From NCBI GenBank assembly GCA_003255025.1, contig QANY01009329.1:384866-448865 (forward strand): a stretch of DNA of 64,000 bases, in the 5' to 3' direction. The first letter of the stretch is position 1, and each line of letters starts with the position of its first letter. This stretch comes from Datisca glomerata (taxonomy: Eukaryota; Streptophyta; Magnoliopsida; Cucurbitales; Datiscaceae). A program made the position numbers and the translations under genes. The notes beneath the pieces were generated by a model. That model had not been told where the DNA came from, did not search any database, and worked only from the letters and a program-made list of their open reading frames with translations. Shown here in pieces: positions 24,328 to 34,970 of the stretch.

Positions 24328-24382
24328 CATGATAATGCTTCTCAGAGTCTTTAAATTGTCCACTAGTAAGCCCACAATAAAA
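24328..24382 (-). repeat. Displaced RNase H fragment at the viral 5' border
   Basis: These 55 bases nearly repeat 19780-19833, in the same orientation; 30 bases from CATGATAATGC to CTTTAAATT are identical, followed by scattered changes. On the minus strand it reads as a piece of the RNase H motif (FKDSEKHYH) joined directly to spacer sequence. It marks a rearrangement breakpoint. Confidence 0.85.
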
Positions 24383-24719
24383 TTAGAATATCATCTAACA
24401 TTTAATTCTATTTTATTGAATTTTGGGGTTAGGTTTTGCATGACTTAGGTACTTAGTGACCCTTGAGCATACGACCAGTAACCTCAACTGCACATGTGCA
24501 CATCAGATTTGGCTTTAAGTATGTTTCTAGTATTATAATTTAATTATAATTGTGTATTCTGATGTTTGGTGGTCACTTAAAATTTACTTTATAGATTGCG
24601 GTAAGATATGTAAGGGATAGTACATAGTATAATTGCAGTTAAATAGAAAAATATGGTGGTGGTCGTAGTTAATTTCAGTTGTAATTAGTTCGTTTTGATA
24701 TAGTTTTTATTCTTGTGCT
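24383..24719. other. Non-coding, AT-rich
   Basis: No gene seen. Possibly the 5' flank of the CACTA transposase remnant that follows. Confidence 0.4.
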
Positions 24720-25870
24720 ATGGATAAAGATTGGGTGCATCTTAATAGGTATCAAATATCATTCAAGATCTTATAATAACTACAGAAATATACACTTTAT
24801 GTTTGAACTTGATAGAGTTACAAATAAGTATAAGCTGGTAGGAGTTCAAAGTGTTATCAAGATGGCCGAAAGATAGATATATTATCCAGAAAAATTAATG
24901 TCCTTGCAAAGATTGTCAAAATCTAAGTCATCAACATAGTGATATTGTGTATCATTTAATTATAAGTAGAATCGATCTTCTATAAAAGAGTTGATATCAT
25001 CATAGAGAACAAATGAAAAATGATAAATATGAATTAAATAATGATATAGAATTCTTTGACACGTATGGATGACCTTTTGTAGTTAATTTATAGACCAATC
25101 AAGTAGAATTGGTCAATAAGAATGTTTGCAATCAAGACTTTTCTAGTGTCATCATTCTTGAAGGACGTCCAATTACATTAAGTGAACCAAATTTAGGAAG
25201 TTGTATCACTGTACATTAAAACCTTGAACTATTATGTTTTAGAATAAATTTATATTTGATATTTGCATCAGGGTATATTTGAATGAGTTGATGTAATCTA
25301 ATTAAGTTCTTGGGAGAAATACAAGTTTACTTTGGAAGAAACATTTAGAGATGTTGGTCATGATCGGTGTTAAGATATAGCCTGACAAATTTGTTTTTGT
25401 CAATTTCTTTACTAGATTGGTTTTAAATCTCCTATGAGTAATGAGTATGACAAGCTAAGATGGCTAGTACATGGTCCTAAAAAGGATGCCCTAACCTACA
25501 ATGGTTTGCCATTAATGGCCAATGATTTCATGTGACAAAGTTGAAGAGGTAACATAAAATAATTGTCTCAATTGAAACAACCATGGGTGATAACAGAGAT
25601 CATTTTGTTGGTGTACTTTTTGTATTTCAACATCCAATCTTCAAGTAGGATTAGGAAATTGTCTTTAACGGGGTTAGGATTGAATATTGTTTTATCCTTG
25701 TTAACTTATATCAATGACAAAATCAATTTGTAAGAGAGCCATTTATATTAGCAACACAACCCAAACAAGTATTTTATTCTAAACAAAATCAATTTGGTAT
25801 GTTGGCTAAAGACACCATCTAGATGTTTTATTGAGATGGAAACATATGACGAAAATGAGGATATGGCTAG
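24720..25870 (+). pseudogene. CACTA TNPD-type transposase remnant
   Basis: Pieces in order: MDKDWVHLNRYQ (the start of plant TNPD proteins), a middle part with EYDKLRWLVHGPKKDALTY and GLPLMANDF, then VREPFILATQPKQVFYS near 25730-25780, which matches the conserved FILA.QAKQVFY segment of the C-terminal domain. Many stops and a large internal deletion; the catalytic centre is not visible. A Tat gypsy LTR begins at 25871, apparently inserted in or next to this element. Confidence 0.65.
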
Positions 25871-28178
25871 TGTCGCAACGTGCATGCGATGCAGAACGGC
25901 GATTGAAAAATCATTTTTGAAAAAAAAAAATTCGGAGTCGCCACCAATCATTTTAGGAAGTGATTGGTCACCCAATTTTAAAATCAAATATTTTGGTCTG
26001 CGAAAATTTAAAATTGGTTCGGGAGACATTTGCGTGTGGCGAATGTATTAGCACCCCACAACGTCCATTATGAAAAATGGTTACCAAATTTAATCAAATA
26101 CTATCCAAATTTTTTTTTTAAAATAATGTTATAGAAATTCAATTTTCAATGTCCCATTTGATACACTTTGCATCATAAAAATGAGCAAATAAATGACATT
26201 CAACGAGTGGTACAAAGACGATTAAAAAATTATTTTTATTTTCTTTTTTAAATCAAAGTGTTATTGGAGTTACTCTCGGTATCCTAAAAATAACTCCTCA
26301 CCTCGGTAGTTCGAGAAATTTGATATCCTAAAAATTCTAAAGTCCGTCATCGGATTTTTTTTAGTGAAAACTAAATAAAGAAATTAACAAAATTTAAATC
26401 AAATTTTTATGATTTTAATTTACGAGTGTCCATTCTGATGGTAAAAGAATGAAATAATAATCACATACAACCGTGACATATGACAATAATACATAAATAA
26501 ATAATAAGAGATAACAACTAAAAAGAAAAAGAAAGAATAATGGAAAGGAATGTTAGAGATAACAAATATGTATGATAAATTAAAAAAATGTCGAGTGAAA
26601 ATAATGAAACAAGATGTGAAATAATTAAAAAAAACATATAAAAATAAATTAAAACAAACTAATAATATGTACTAAAAAAATAGAAAAATAAACAAACACA
26701 AAAAAATAAAAAAAAATGCAAACAACAACAAAAAAAACTTAAAAAAACAAAAAATTAAAATACAGAAAAAAAGAATTTTTTTACAGAGGGTGATGTCACC
26801 CTCTGTCCTTTTTTAATTTTTGTTTTTCTTTAAACATATGTATATATAATTATTTAGTAAATAAATTAATAATAAATTTTTTATGTGTAAAATAAAATAA
26901 TCTATAAAAAATGCTTAATTTCATACATAATTGGCATGAGTATGCTATTTTTTTACTACATAGTCTATTAATTATCATTTACATTTCTTCACCCAATGTT
27001 AATCAAATAGCAAAAGAATGATCATGGATGATAACTAATTTAAACATGTGTCACTAAAAATAAATAAATAATTTTGTTTGGGATATAAATATACCATTTT
27101 TATTTTGGACTACTTAGTTCATTAATCACCATTTTTTCTTTCTTCCTTCATTGCTAGAAATGATTATAGATGGTAACTAGTTTAAACAAGTGTCATTAAA
27201 AAAATCAATATAACTTTCAAAATAAAATAATTTTTGTTTGGAATATATATACCATTTTTTATTTTGGACTACTTACTTCACTAATTACCATTTTTCCTTT
27301 CATTCTTCATTGCTAGGAATGGTCATAGATGGTAACTAGTTCAAATAAGTGTCACAAAAATGATGGTAAAAGATTAAAAAGAAAAGAAAAGAAGACTTAT
27401 AAGAACATAAAAAATCAAAGATTAAATATTTGCATAATCTTGTATAGAGGTTTTACTCTCTATTTTATGCATTTTTATGTATGAGAAATTATCATAGAAG
27501 ATCTTTTCATCAAATGTACACTTTCAACCCTTTAAAGAGTTGATTCACATTGAGTTAATTTTACACCCCTCAAAAGCTTTATCCTCATTCTCATTGATTG
27601 AGTTGATGACAAAAAAAATCACATTATAAAATTTGTAGAGAAATAAACAATACATGAAAATAAAACTTAAGATTAAGAGTAGGAGAAATGATAAAGAATG
27701 AGCAAACAAACTCATATATGAAAAATGAAACAAAGAAATATTAAATACATGAGTATGAAGAAGAGAGATGATTAATATGAATGAACAAGATATATTGTAA
27801 GCTAAAATGCAAGAGATTTGAACTACCTTAATAAAAAGAAAAGGAGAAGATGGAAGAAGAATAGAAATGAAAACTCTCATTCTTTCTCTTTTTCACTATT
27901 TTCTCAAGACCTCTCTTTCCCTCTCTAAAATCCCTTCTCTTTCTCACTCTCCTTTCAAATGAAGACCTCCCCTCTATTTATATGCAACCTTAAGGCTTCA
28001 ACTTTTAATTTTAGTCTTTTTGTTCCTTTTTTTAAATTTTTAGTCATTGGACAAATCTTTTTATTTTTAGGCATTGGTCTATTTTTCAAATCATACACAT
28101 AGTCTTAGACTAGTATATGGGTAAAAAAATAAATTTGTATTTTTAAAATATTGGAACGGATAAAATACAGTATCTACA
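25871..28178 (-). repeat. 3' LTR of the Tat element (2308 bp)
   Basis: The minus strand starts TGTAGATACTGTATTTTATC at 28178 and ends CGTTGCGACA at 25871. The outer part contains the typical GGTGCTAATAC and GGTGGCGACTCCG words of Tat LTRs. The 26838-28178 part aligns along its length with 34971-36315. A small hairpin AGAGGGTGATGTCACCCTCT lies at about 26783-26802. A 111-codon minus-strand frame (27545-27880) is low-complexity LTR sequence. Confidence 0.8.
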
Positions 28179-28179
28179 G

Positions 28180-28198
28180 CTGCCCCCCCTTTGTTTAC
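28180..28198 (-). promoter_or_regulatory. Polypurine tract of the Tat element
   Basis: The minus strand reads ACAAAGGGGGGGCAGC directly before the LTR start TGTAGATAC. It is the expected second-strand primer position. Confidence 0.75.
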
Positions 28199-28324
28199 AC
28201 TTCTAAACTTAGAAGGTGTACAAATGTGTAGATAAGTATTTTGATCGAGAAAAAACTATATAGATAAGGGGAATAGAAACCTCAACTTATTCGGGTTCTA
28301 TGAAATGATGGAACTTATGAAATG

Positions 28325-28745
28325 GACCTGGATAGACACAGGCTTCGACCGTCATAAAGTCGGGTTCGATTTAACCTAAGATAAAGAAAGGACGTGGACC
28401 TAGATAGACGCAGGCTTCAACATCGACTCGATGCGTGTTTGATTTAACCATATTAATTGAAATAGACCAAGCGCTGAAACTAGCTTCAACCGCGACAAAT
28501 TCGGTTCGATTTAACCAATGATAAAGAAAGGGCGTGGACCTGGATAGACGCAGGCTTTGACCTCGACTCGATGCGAGTTCGATTTAATCATATTAATTGA
28601 AATGGTCCAGGCGCTGACACCAGGCTTTGACCCCGACAAAGTCGTGTTCGATTTAACCGAGATATTTGAAAGGAAACGAACCTGGATAGACGCAGGCTTC
28701 GACCTCGACTCAATTCAGGTTCGATTTAACTAAAGTTGTTGAAAT
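28325..28745 (-). repeat. Tandem repeats in the Tat 3' untranslated region
   Basis: Six units of about 70 bp containing GGATAGACGCAGGCTT or the variant form, and GTTCGATTTAACC. Units begin near 28325, 28397, 28467, 28537, 28607 and 28678. Two unit types alternate (one followed by ATAAAGAAAGG, the other by CATATTAATTGAAA), so the true period is about 140 bp. Confidence 0.85.
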
Positions 28746-29612
28746 GATATTTGATCTGATTTTTTCAAGTTCCATATGGTACAAAGAGCTAGACTAATGC
28801 AGGCTCTAAATGTTGAAAAGTCATGTATGGATTTTGAAAGAATATCTTTAAATGATTCATGCACTTGAATTGCATTAAAACAAATCAATATGATGCATGT
28901 CTACGCGTTGTAATTATTGAATATAAATGCAAAGTAGTGATTTTGAGTGCATGCATGATTAGAAACATTTGTAAGAAAATTATTTGATGATTTTTTTAGA
29001 GTTGACTAATGTCACCATATCCTTCACCCTTCAAATCAATCACTTGGACTAAGGTTATGGACTCGGAATGAAGTATCCAGCATACTTTCAAGAAAATAAT
29101 GCATCCTTATTCATTGGTTTATGCACCAGTATTCGGCTTCACGTCGATGATGAACAAAAGTGAATAATTTCTCCACATTTTGCTTCTTTTTTGTACTTTA
29201 ACTGCAATCCTCCAATCGTACTTTAGCCTTCGTTATGTGCATACCGACTTTCTCGTGGTGACTTTTTAGATTTCACCTCACACTTAGACATCCTTTCTTA
29301 GTTCCTATTCTTTTTTTTTAATTAGCTTTCACCTAACCAAGTTTATATTTCTGAGTTATTTCAAAAGTAATTAATGATATCTTAGAATTGAGAGGAATAA
29401 GAAATAACGGAAATAAAGAGAAGATGAAGTATATGTATTTGTCAACTGAGAAAGAAAAAAAAGGCTCTTCATTGATGATGAATAATGTTTACAAACGATG
29501 ATTTGGAAAAAGAAAAAAATATGGATGAATAATTTCTCCAGTATTCGAGACAGCTCTTTTTTTTTAAAAATAATTTTTTTGCCTAACTTCGTTTTTCCCA
29601 TACTTAGAGCAG
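28746..29612. other. 3' untranslated region of the Tat element
   Basis: No domain recognised. An 84-codon frame at 29371-29625 (minus) is rich in Phe, Lys and Ser and is probably chance. Confidence 0.45.
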
Positions 29613-30590
29613 TCAAACAAAGCACTTCTTGACTGTATCGGGATTAACTGTATGCGGTAAATTATCTCCATCCATGTTGGTTAGCATGAGAGCTTCTCCA
29701 GAGAAAGCCTTCTTGACATTGAAAAGTCCTTCGTAATTTAGGGTCCACTTCCCCCGGTGATCATTTTGATATAGGAGTATCTTTTTCAACACCAAGTCTC
29801 CTTCTCGGAAACATCGGGGACGCAATTTTTTGTCATATGCGTGCATCATTTTTATTTGATATAATTTCCCTCTACATAATGCAGTCAATCTTTTTTCCTC
29901 GATGAAATTCAATTGCTCATATCATGTTTGTACTCACTCTGCTTCTTCTAATTTAACTTCCATTAAGACTCTGAGGGAGGGAATTTCCACCTCAATTGGA
30001 AGGACCGCTTTCATGCCATATACCAAAGAGAATGGCGTCGCCCCAGTTGATGTTCGGACTGATGTGAGGCACTCATGTAGTGCAAACAGGAGTATCTCAT
30101 GTCAATCCTTATAAACCTCTGTCATCTTCTCTATGATCCTTTTTATGTTCTTATTGGCTACTTCCACTGCTCCATTCATTTTCGGACGATAAGGAGATGA
30201 ATTATGAATGCTTAATTTTGAATTGCTCATATAATTCTTTCATCATCTTTTTATTTAAATTTGTCCCATTATCTGTGATGATCCTTAAAGGTAGACTATA
30301 TCGACAAATTATTTCCTTTTTAATGAACTTAACAACCGCACTTCTTGTTACACTTGAATAAGAACTTGCCTCCACCCATTTGGTAAAATAATCTATAGAG
30401 ACAAAAATGAAATGATGCCCGTCAGAGGCTTTTGGTGTGATGGGACCAATGACGTCTATGCCCCACATAGAGAACGTCCAAGGCGCAGCCATGACATGTA
30501 AAGGTAATGTGGGTACGTGAATTTTATTCACATAAATTTGATACTTATCACATTTCTTGGCGTACTTGATGCAGTCAGATTCTAGAGTTA
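29613..30590 (-). pseudogene. Tat integrase
   Basis: The core at 30202-30531 shows WGIDVIGPI (first catalytic Asp) and ITDNGTN (second). The third catalytic residue lies in another frame near 30180 (GAVEVANKNIKRIIEK). Before it is the zinc-binding end KYAKKCDKYQ. The C-terminal domain at 29613-29912 reads ALCRGKLYQIKMM, REGDLVLKKIL, RGKWTLNYEG and VKKAFSGEAL, standard for plant gypsy integrases. Frameshifts and stops separate the pieces. The enzyme would insert the cDNA. Confidence 0.9.
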
Positions 30591-31483
30591 ACCAATAATA
30601 TCATGCTCTCAAGAGAAAGTTCTTCGTGAACTTTCTCTATGATTTGATTCGCTTCATTTGCATCAACACATCTTAAGAGAACTATATCATGATTTCTTTT
30701 GTAGAGTATTTCACCATTCAAGAAGAAACCTATGGACAATCTTCTAATAGTGCGTTTATCATTCTCAGAAGCTTTGGATGGATATTCCCCATTATTTATA
30801 TACTGCTTGATGTCGTAGTACCATGGTCTTGTGTCTGGCTCTTCTTTAATACTCATACAGTGAGCAGGAAAATCTCGCTTCTCAATATTTATGGGTTGCA
30901 CTTCTTCCTTGAAGTCTGCGGCGAATATGGATGCTAGAGTTGCTAGTGCATCTGCAATTTGATTATTCTCTCTGCGTATATTGTCAAATGTGATCACTTC
31001 AAAAGTTCGGCTTAACTTAGTTACATGTTTGTTGTAAGGTACCAACTTGGAGTCTCTAGCTTCCTATTCCCCGTTTAGTTGTCGTATCACCAATAATGAA
31101 TCTTCGTACACTCGAAACTTCCTTATCTTCATATCATAAGCTGCTTGAATTCCCATGGAACATGTCTCATATTCTACCACATTGTTTGTGCAGTCAAAGC
31201 ATAGTTTTGCCGTGAATGGAAAAAATAGTCTCTTAGGAGATATGAGGATTTCCCCAATTCCATGTCCTACATCATTAGATGCGCCATCAAATAACATTGT
31301 CCACAATTCTAGATCCATAGATTCTCCTTCATTTTTTAATATGACTGATATGTTCTCATCTGAAAAATCAAATTTCTTAGGCTCGTAATCTTGCACTGGT
31401 TGATCTGCCAGATAATCAGCAAGTACACTTTCTTTTATTGACTTTCTCGTGACATAGACAATATCATATTCCGTGAGCGACAT
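30575..31483 (-). pseudogene. Second RNase H domain (Tat-specific)
   Basis: 31064-31483 has WTMLFDGASNDVGHGIG, FDCTNNVVEYETCSMG and YEDSLLVIRQLNGE: the D-E-D residues of an RNase H fold in the spacing of the extra plant-type RNase H of Tat elements. A tag stop replaces the Trp after GE, and the frame resumes at 31045 with RENNQIADALATLAS (fourth catalytic Asp). The remainder up to 30575 is the connector to integrase. It is distinct from the RNase H fused to RT. Confidence 0.85.
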
Positions 31484-31603
31484 TTGCCATTTAACAATTC
31501 ACCCAGAAAGTGATAGCTTTTCAAAGATATACTTGATTGGATCCATATTTGAAATTAACCAAGTGGTGTGGTATAATATATATTGTCTAAGCCGATGAGC
31601 AAC

Positions 31604-32749
31604 CTAGGCTAATGCACAACACGTTTTCTCCAACATCGAATAATTAGCTTCATAGTTTGTGAACCTTTTGCTTAAATAGTATATTGCTTGTTCTTTCCTT
31701 CCAGAGGCATTGTGTGGACCAAGTACACAACCCATGGATTTTCCTGTTACTATAAGATACAAAATGAGTGGACGCCCTGAAGTTGGAGGAACAAGTATAG
31801 GCGGATTTTGTAAGTATTGCTTAATATTCTCAAAAGCAATTTCACAATCATCATTCCATCCTTCTATATCACTTTTATGGAGAAGTTTAAAGATAGGTTC
31901 ATAAGTTACAATTAGCTGTGAGATGAACCGGGCTATGTAATTTAATCTCCCCAAGAAACCTCTAACTTCCTTTTGAGTTTGAGGTAGTGTCAAATCAATG
32001 ATGGCTCGAACCTTGTCAAGGTCAAATTTTATTCCTTCCTTGCTCACCACAAAACCAAGTAGTTTCCCTGAAGATGCTGCGAATGTACACTTTGTCGGGT
32101 TAAGCTTTAACTGAAACTTTCTCAACCGTTCAAATAGTTTTCGAAGCGTGACCATATGATCTTCCCCTTGACGAGATTTGGCAATCATATCATCAACGTA
32201 AACTTCAATTTCTTTATGCATCATATCATGAAACAGTGTTACTATTGCCCGTTGGTAAGTCGCTCTTGCATTCTTTAGACCAAATGGCATGACCCACAAA
32301 GTTATAAAATTCATCTTTTCACGGTCTTCAGTAGCCATTTTGATTTGGTTATACCCCGAAAAATCATCCATGAAAGAGAAGGTTGAATGTCCTGCAGTGT
32401 TATCTACTAAGACATCGATATCGGGTGATGAAAAATTATCCTTGGGGCTTGCCCAATTTATGTTAGCAACCCATTCAGGGTATTTTGCTACTTCTAAAAA
32501 ACCCGCATCTACTTTTTTTTTAACTTCTTCTTTGATTTGGACCAGTATGTCTGGTTTCATTTTCTGTAACTTTTGTCGCATTTGTTTAATTTCGGGCATA
32601 AGTGACAAATGATGAACTACGATATCAGTGTCTAGACCTGGCATTTCTTGGTAATACCATGCAAATACGTCAATATACTCTTTGAGTAAGTCAATTAATT
32701 CTCGCCGGCTTTGGCTTGTCATAGAAGTGCCGATTTGGACTTCTTTCAT
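31604..32749 (-). pseudogene. Tat reverse transcriptase-RNase H
   Basis: A single 381-codon frame with DVFAWYYQEMPGLD, MPFGLKNARATYQRA, the catalytic EVYVDDMIAKS, KLLGFVVSKEGI and then the RNase H start GRPLILYLIVTGKSMG to KEQAIYYLSKRFTNYEANY. The palm-1 segment FSFMDDFSGYNQI is present. The segment before it runs VANINWASPKDNF, so about 20 residues around the usual VDYRDLN fingers motif are absent without breaking the frame. The frame stops at 31604; the RNase H tail continues in another frame. Confidence 0.9.
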
Positions 32750-33354
32750 CTCTCACTCCACTCCCAAATTTATTACCTCCGTTGACTCTTGATATGGTTG
32801 AGTTATTTTTTCATCCTCTTCTACCATTCTTAACATTTCCGGAGATGGTTCAAAATTATCCGCGTCACCTTCATCTGAATCTACGCTAAGAATGAGATTG
32901 TCAAAGTTATTGCTTATGCTCATGTTTTTAAAATCACCGTTCTCAAACCTGAATCAGATTATTGGATGAAAGGAAGACGAGAAAATAAAATAAACAATGC
33001 ATGAGTATGAACAACATTTCAAAAATGAAAAAAAGTAGACATAAAAGGAAGAACAAAAAGAACTGGAATTGTATTTATCATTAGCCAAAAGAAGACGAAA
33101 CAAGTTTTTAGATTTTCTTTCAAAGAGATGACATGAAATAGATGAGAACATAGGCCCATAACAACGAAATTCCTAAGGCGTTAGGTAGAATCATTAGAAT
33201 TTTGGCGTGAACACATTACTCTTGAAAATTCCTGAGAAGCACTGATAGCTCGGTGACTCTTTTGAGAAACCAAGTCCTTTGTACTTTCACTTGATGATTT
33301 TCCCAAGATTGCGGATATTGAAAGTTAGGCGATATCATCTTCAAGGTCGTACTA

Positions 33355-33609
33355 CTATACTATAACCGGTTCTTCGAAGGAAATTCTCCCACTTCTAAAT
33401 GATTTAGAAATATGGGGTATGATTGCCATAACCATGTCGAATTCCCTATTTTCGAGCCTAGCAATCCTCTTTTCTTTCTTTTGAGCTTCCACTCTCCTTC
33501 TACCAGCCTTGGTCGGTCTATATCCAAGCCCAAACCTTTGTTCATTCTTGTCCCACTCGATTAACTTATTTATATCTTGATGCTTACCCCCAAGTCCTTT
33601 GCCTAGCAT
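33355..33609 (-). pseudogene. Tat G-patch-like region
   Basis: 84 codons starting MLGKGLGGKHQDIN, then RFGLGYRPTKAGRRR and KKEKRIARLENRE. Glycine-rich G-patch-like segments between protease and RT are a known trait of plant Tat polyproteins. Isolated by stops on both sides. Confidence 0.7.
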
Positions 33610-33716
33610 GTATCCCCTTTTATCATCAACTTTGTCACCATCTGAGATGCTTTTGATAGGCTTGATTTTGGAGTGAGTTTCCCACTAGCAATAAATGTGG
33701 TGTTCGCAATCTCAAA

Positions 33717-34150
33717 TTAACGAAATGAGCACTCCAATGCTTCTTCTGTCGCCTCAACATACGGCATGATAACCGGGTTGTATACCAATAAATCATCTTC
33801 CCTATATATACAAATGAGTTTATGATCCATTATAAATTTCATCTTTTGATGTAATGAAGACGATACTGCCCCGGTAGCGTGAATCCATGGTCGACCTAAA
33901 AGAAAACTGTATGCTGGATTTATGTCCATCACTTGGAAAATAATATTAAATAGGCATAACTCGATTTGAATTTATTTCTCTATGTCTCCAACTACTCCTC
34001 TTCGACTACCATTGAATGCTCTTACTATCATCATGCTCGGTCCCATATGTGTGCATCCACAGGGAGCTTTGCTAGTGTAGATCTTGGCATTACATTTAGA
34101 GACGAGCCGGTATCAATCAATACTTTTGCAAGAACATAATCCCTACATTT
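33717..34150 (-). pseudogene. Tat protease region
   Basis: The aspartic protease active site is at 34103-34114 (LIDTGSSLNVMP on the minus strand). The downstream part MDINPAYSFLLGRPWIHATG continues at 33717-33932 (GRPWIH is highly conserved in these elements). A stop near 33973 interrupts it. Confidence 0.8.
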
Positions 34151-34910
34151 CATGGATATATGTAGAGCTCTGGTGTGTCCAGTACCATCGACAGGGATTT
34201 CATCATCTGTGAAAGTGATGAATTTGGTGCGGTAATATTTTCCACAATTCCACTCAATTTCTCCACCGTAATGTCATGATAGACATATGCTTGATTCAAA
34301 ACCTTCAATAATGCTTGGCAATGTGGTTCACAATTTAGAAAGAGTGACAGTAAAGATATACGAGCAGGTAAGTGATTAAGTTGTTCTATCACCTTATACT
34401 CGCTTTGCTTGATGAGCTTCAAAAATTCACATACTTCTTCTTCTGACACTTCTCTTTCTTTCTCCATAGCTCTTATTATATCTGGGTCTATCACTTAGCC
34501 GCCATGCATTTCTCCTTGGAATTCATGACCATTGTCACCTTCTTTGGCTTTCCCTTTCCTTTGCCTTCCAAACTCATCGCTTTTATCCGTTTTCAAAACT
34601 TCTGGCGTGTAGCATCTTTCACTCCTCGTCATCCCACCTACTCCCAAAATATTAGTTATGGGGAGATCGAGGTTAGACGGATTTAGCGCTTGAGTTTTGT
34701 CATTACCGCTTGTAAGACCTCATATCCGTACGTCCATGGTACTACTCTTGAATCGTTGTAAGCGAACGCACCCGGTATTTGGATGGTGATAGGCATCGTA
34801 GAATAAGACGTAATGGTGTGAGTTGACTTTTCCTCGTAATGTATTGTGGGAGGTTTTGGGATATAGGACGACACTTCAACATTAACTTCAGATGATTCTT
34901 TAGTTATCAT
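34150..34910 (-). pseudogene. Tat Gag-protease linker
   Basis: Two pieces. 34683-34910 contains PITIQIPGAFAYNDSRVVPW, and 34150-34494 contains EVCEFLKLIKQSEYKVIEQL, PARISLLSLFLNCEPH and LNQAYVYHDITVEKLSGIV. These are the conserved stretches before the protease of Tat/Ogre-like polyproteins. The Gag capsid part that should precede them is absent; the truncated 5' LTR begins only about 60 bases further on. Confidence 0.75.
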
Positions 34911-34970
34911 GAAGACTAAAGAGTCATATATATGTATATATAATTTTTTTTGTCATCAACTTAATTTTAC

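Larger units (their letters stand above)
17048..24382 (-). other. Endogenous pararetrovirus (Caulimoviridae), permuted and inactivated
   Basis: An almost genome-sized (7.3 kb) caulimovirid copy on the minus strand. Read from high to low coordinates it holds a spacer/capsid region, zinc knuckle, aspartic protease, RT and RNase H, a second reading frame, an intergenic region with TATA box and tRNA-Met primer site, then the movement protein. In a virion genome the movement protein would precede the capsid part of the polyprotein, so the circle was opened between them. Every part is broken by stops or frameshifts. A movement protein upstream of the capsid-pol part and a downstream second frame suggest the petuvirus/florendovirus side of the family; the genus is not settled. 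Confidence 0.85.

Noticed and set aside
27545..27880. 111-codon hydrophobic frame in the LTR (similar frames at 35652-36019)
   Set aside because: Low-complexity LTR sequence read on one strand; the second LTR has a different reading, and there is no conserved start or domain.
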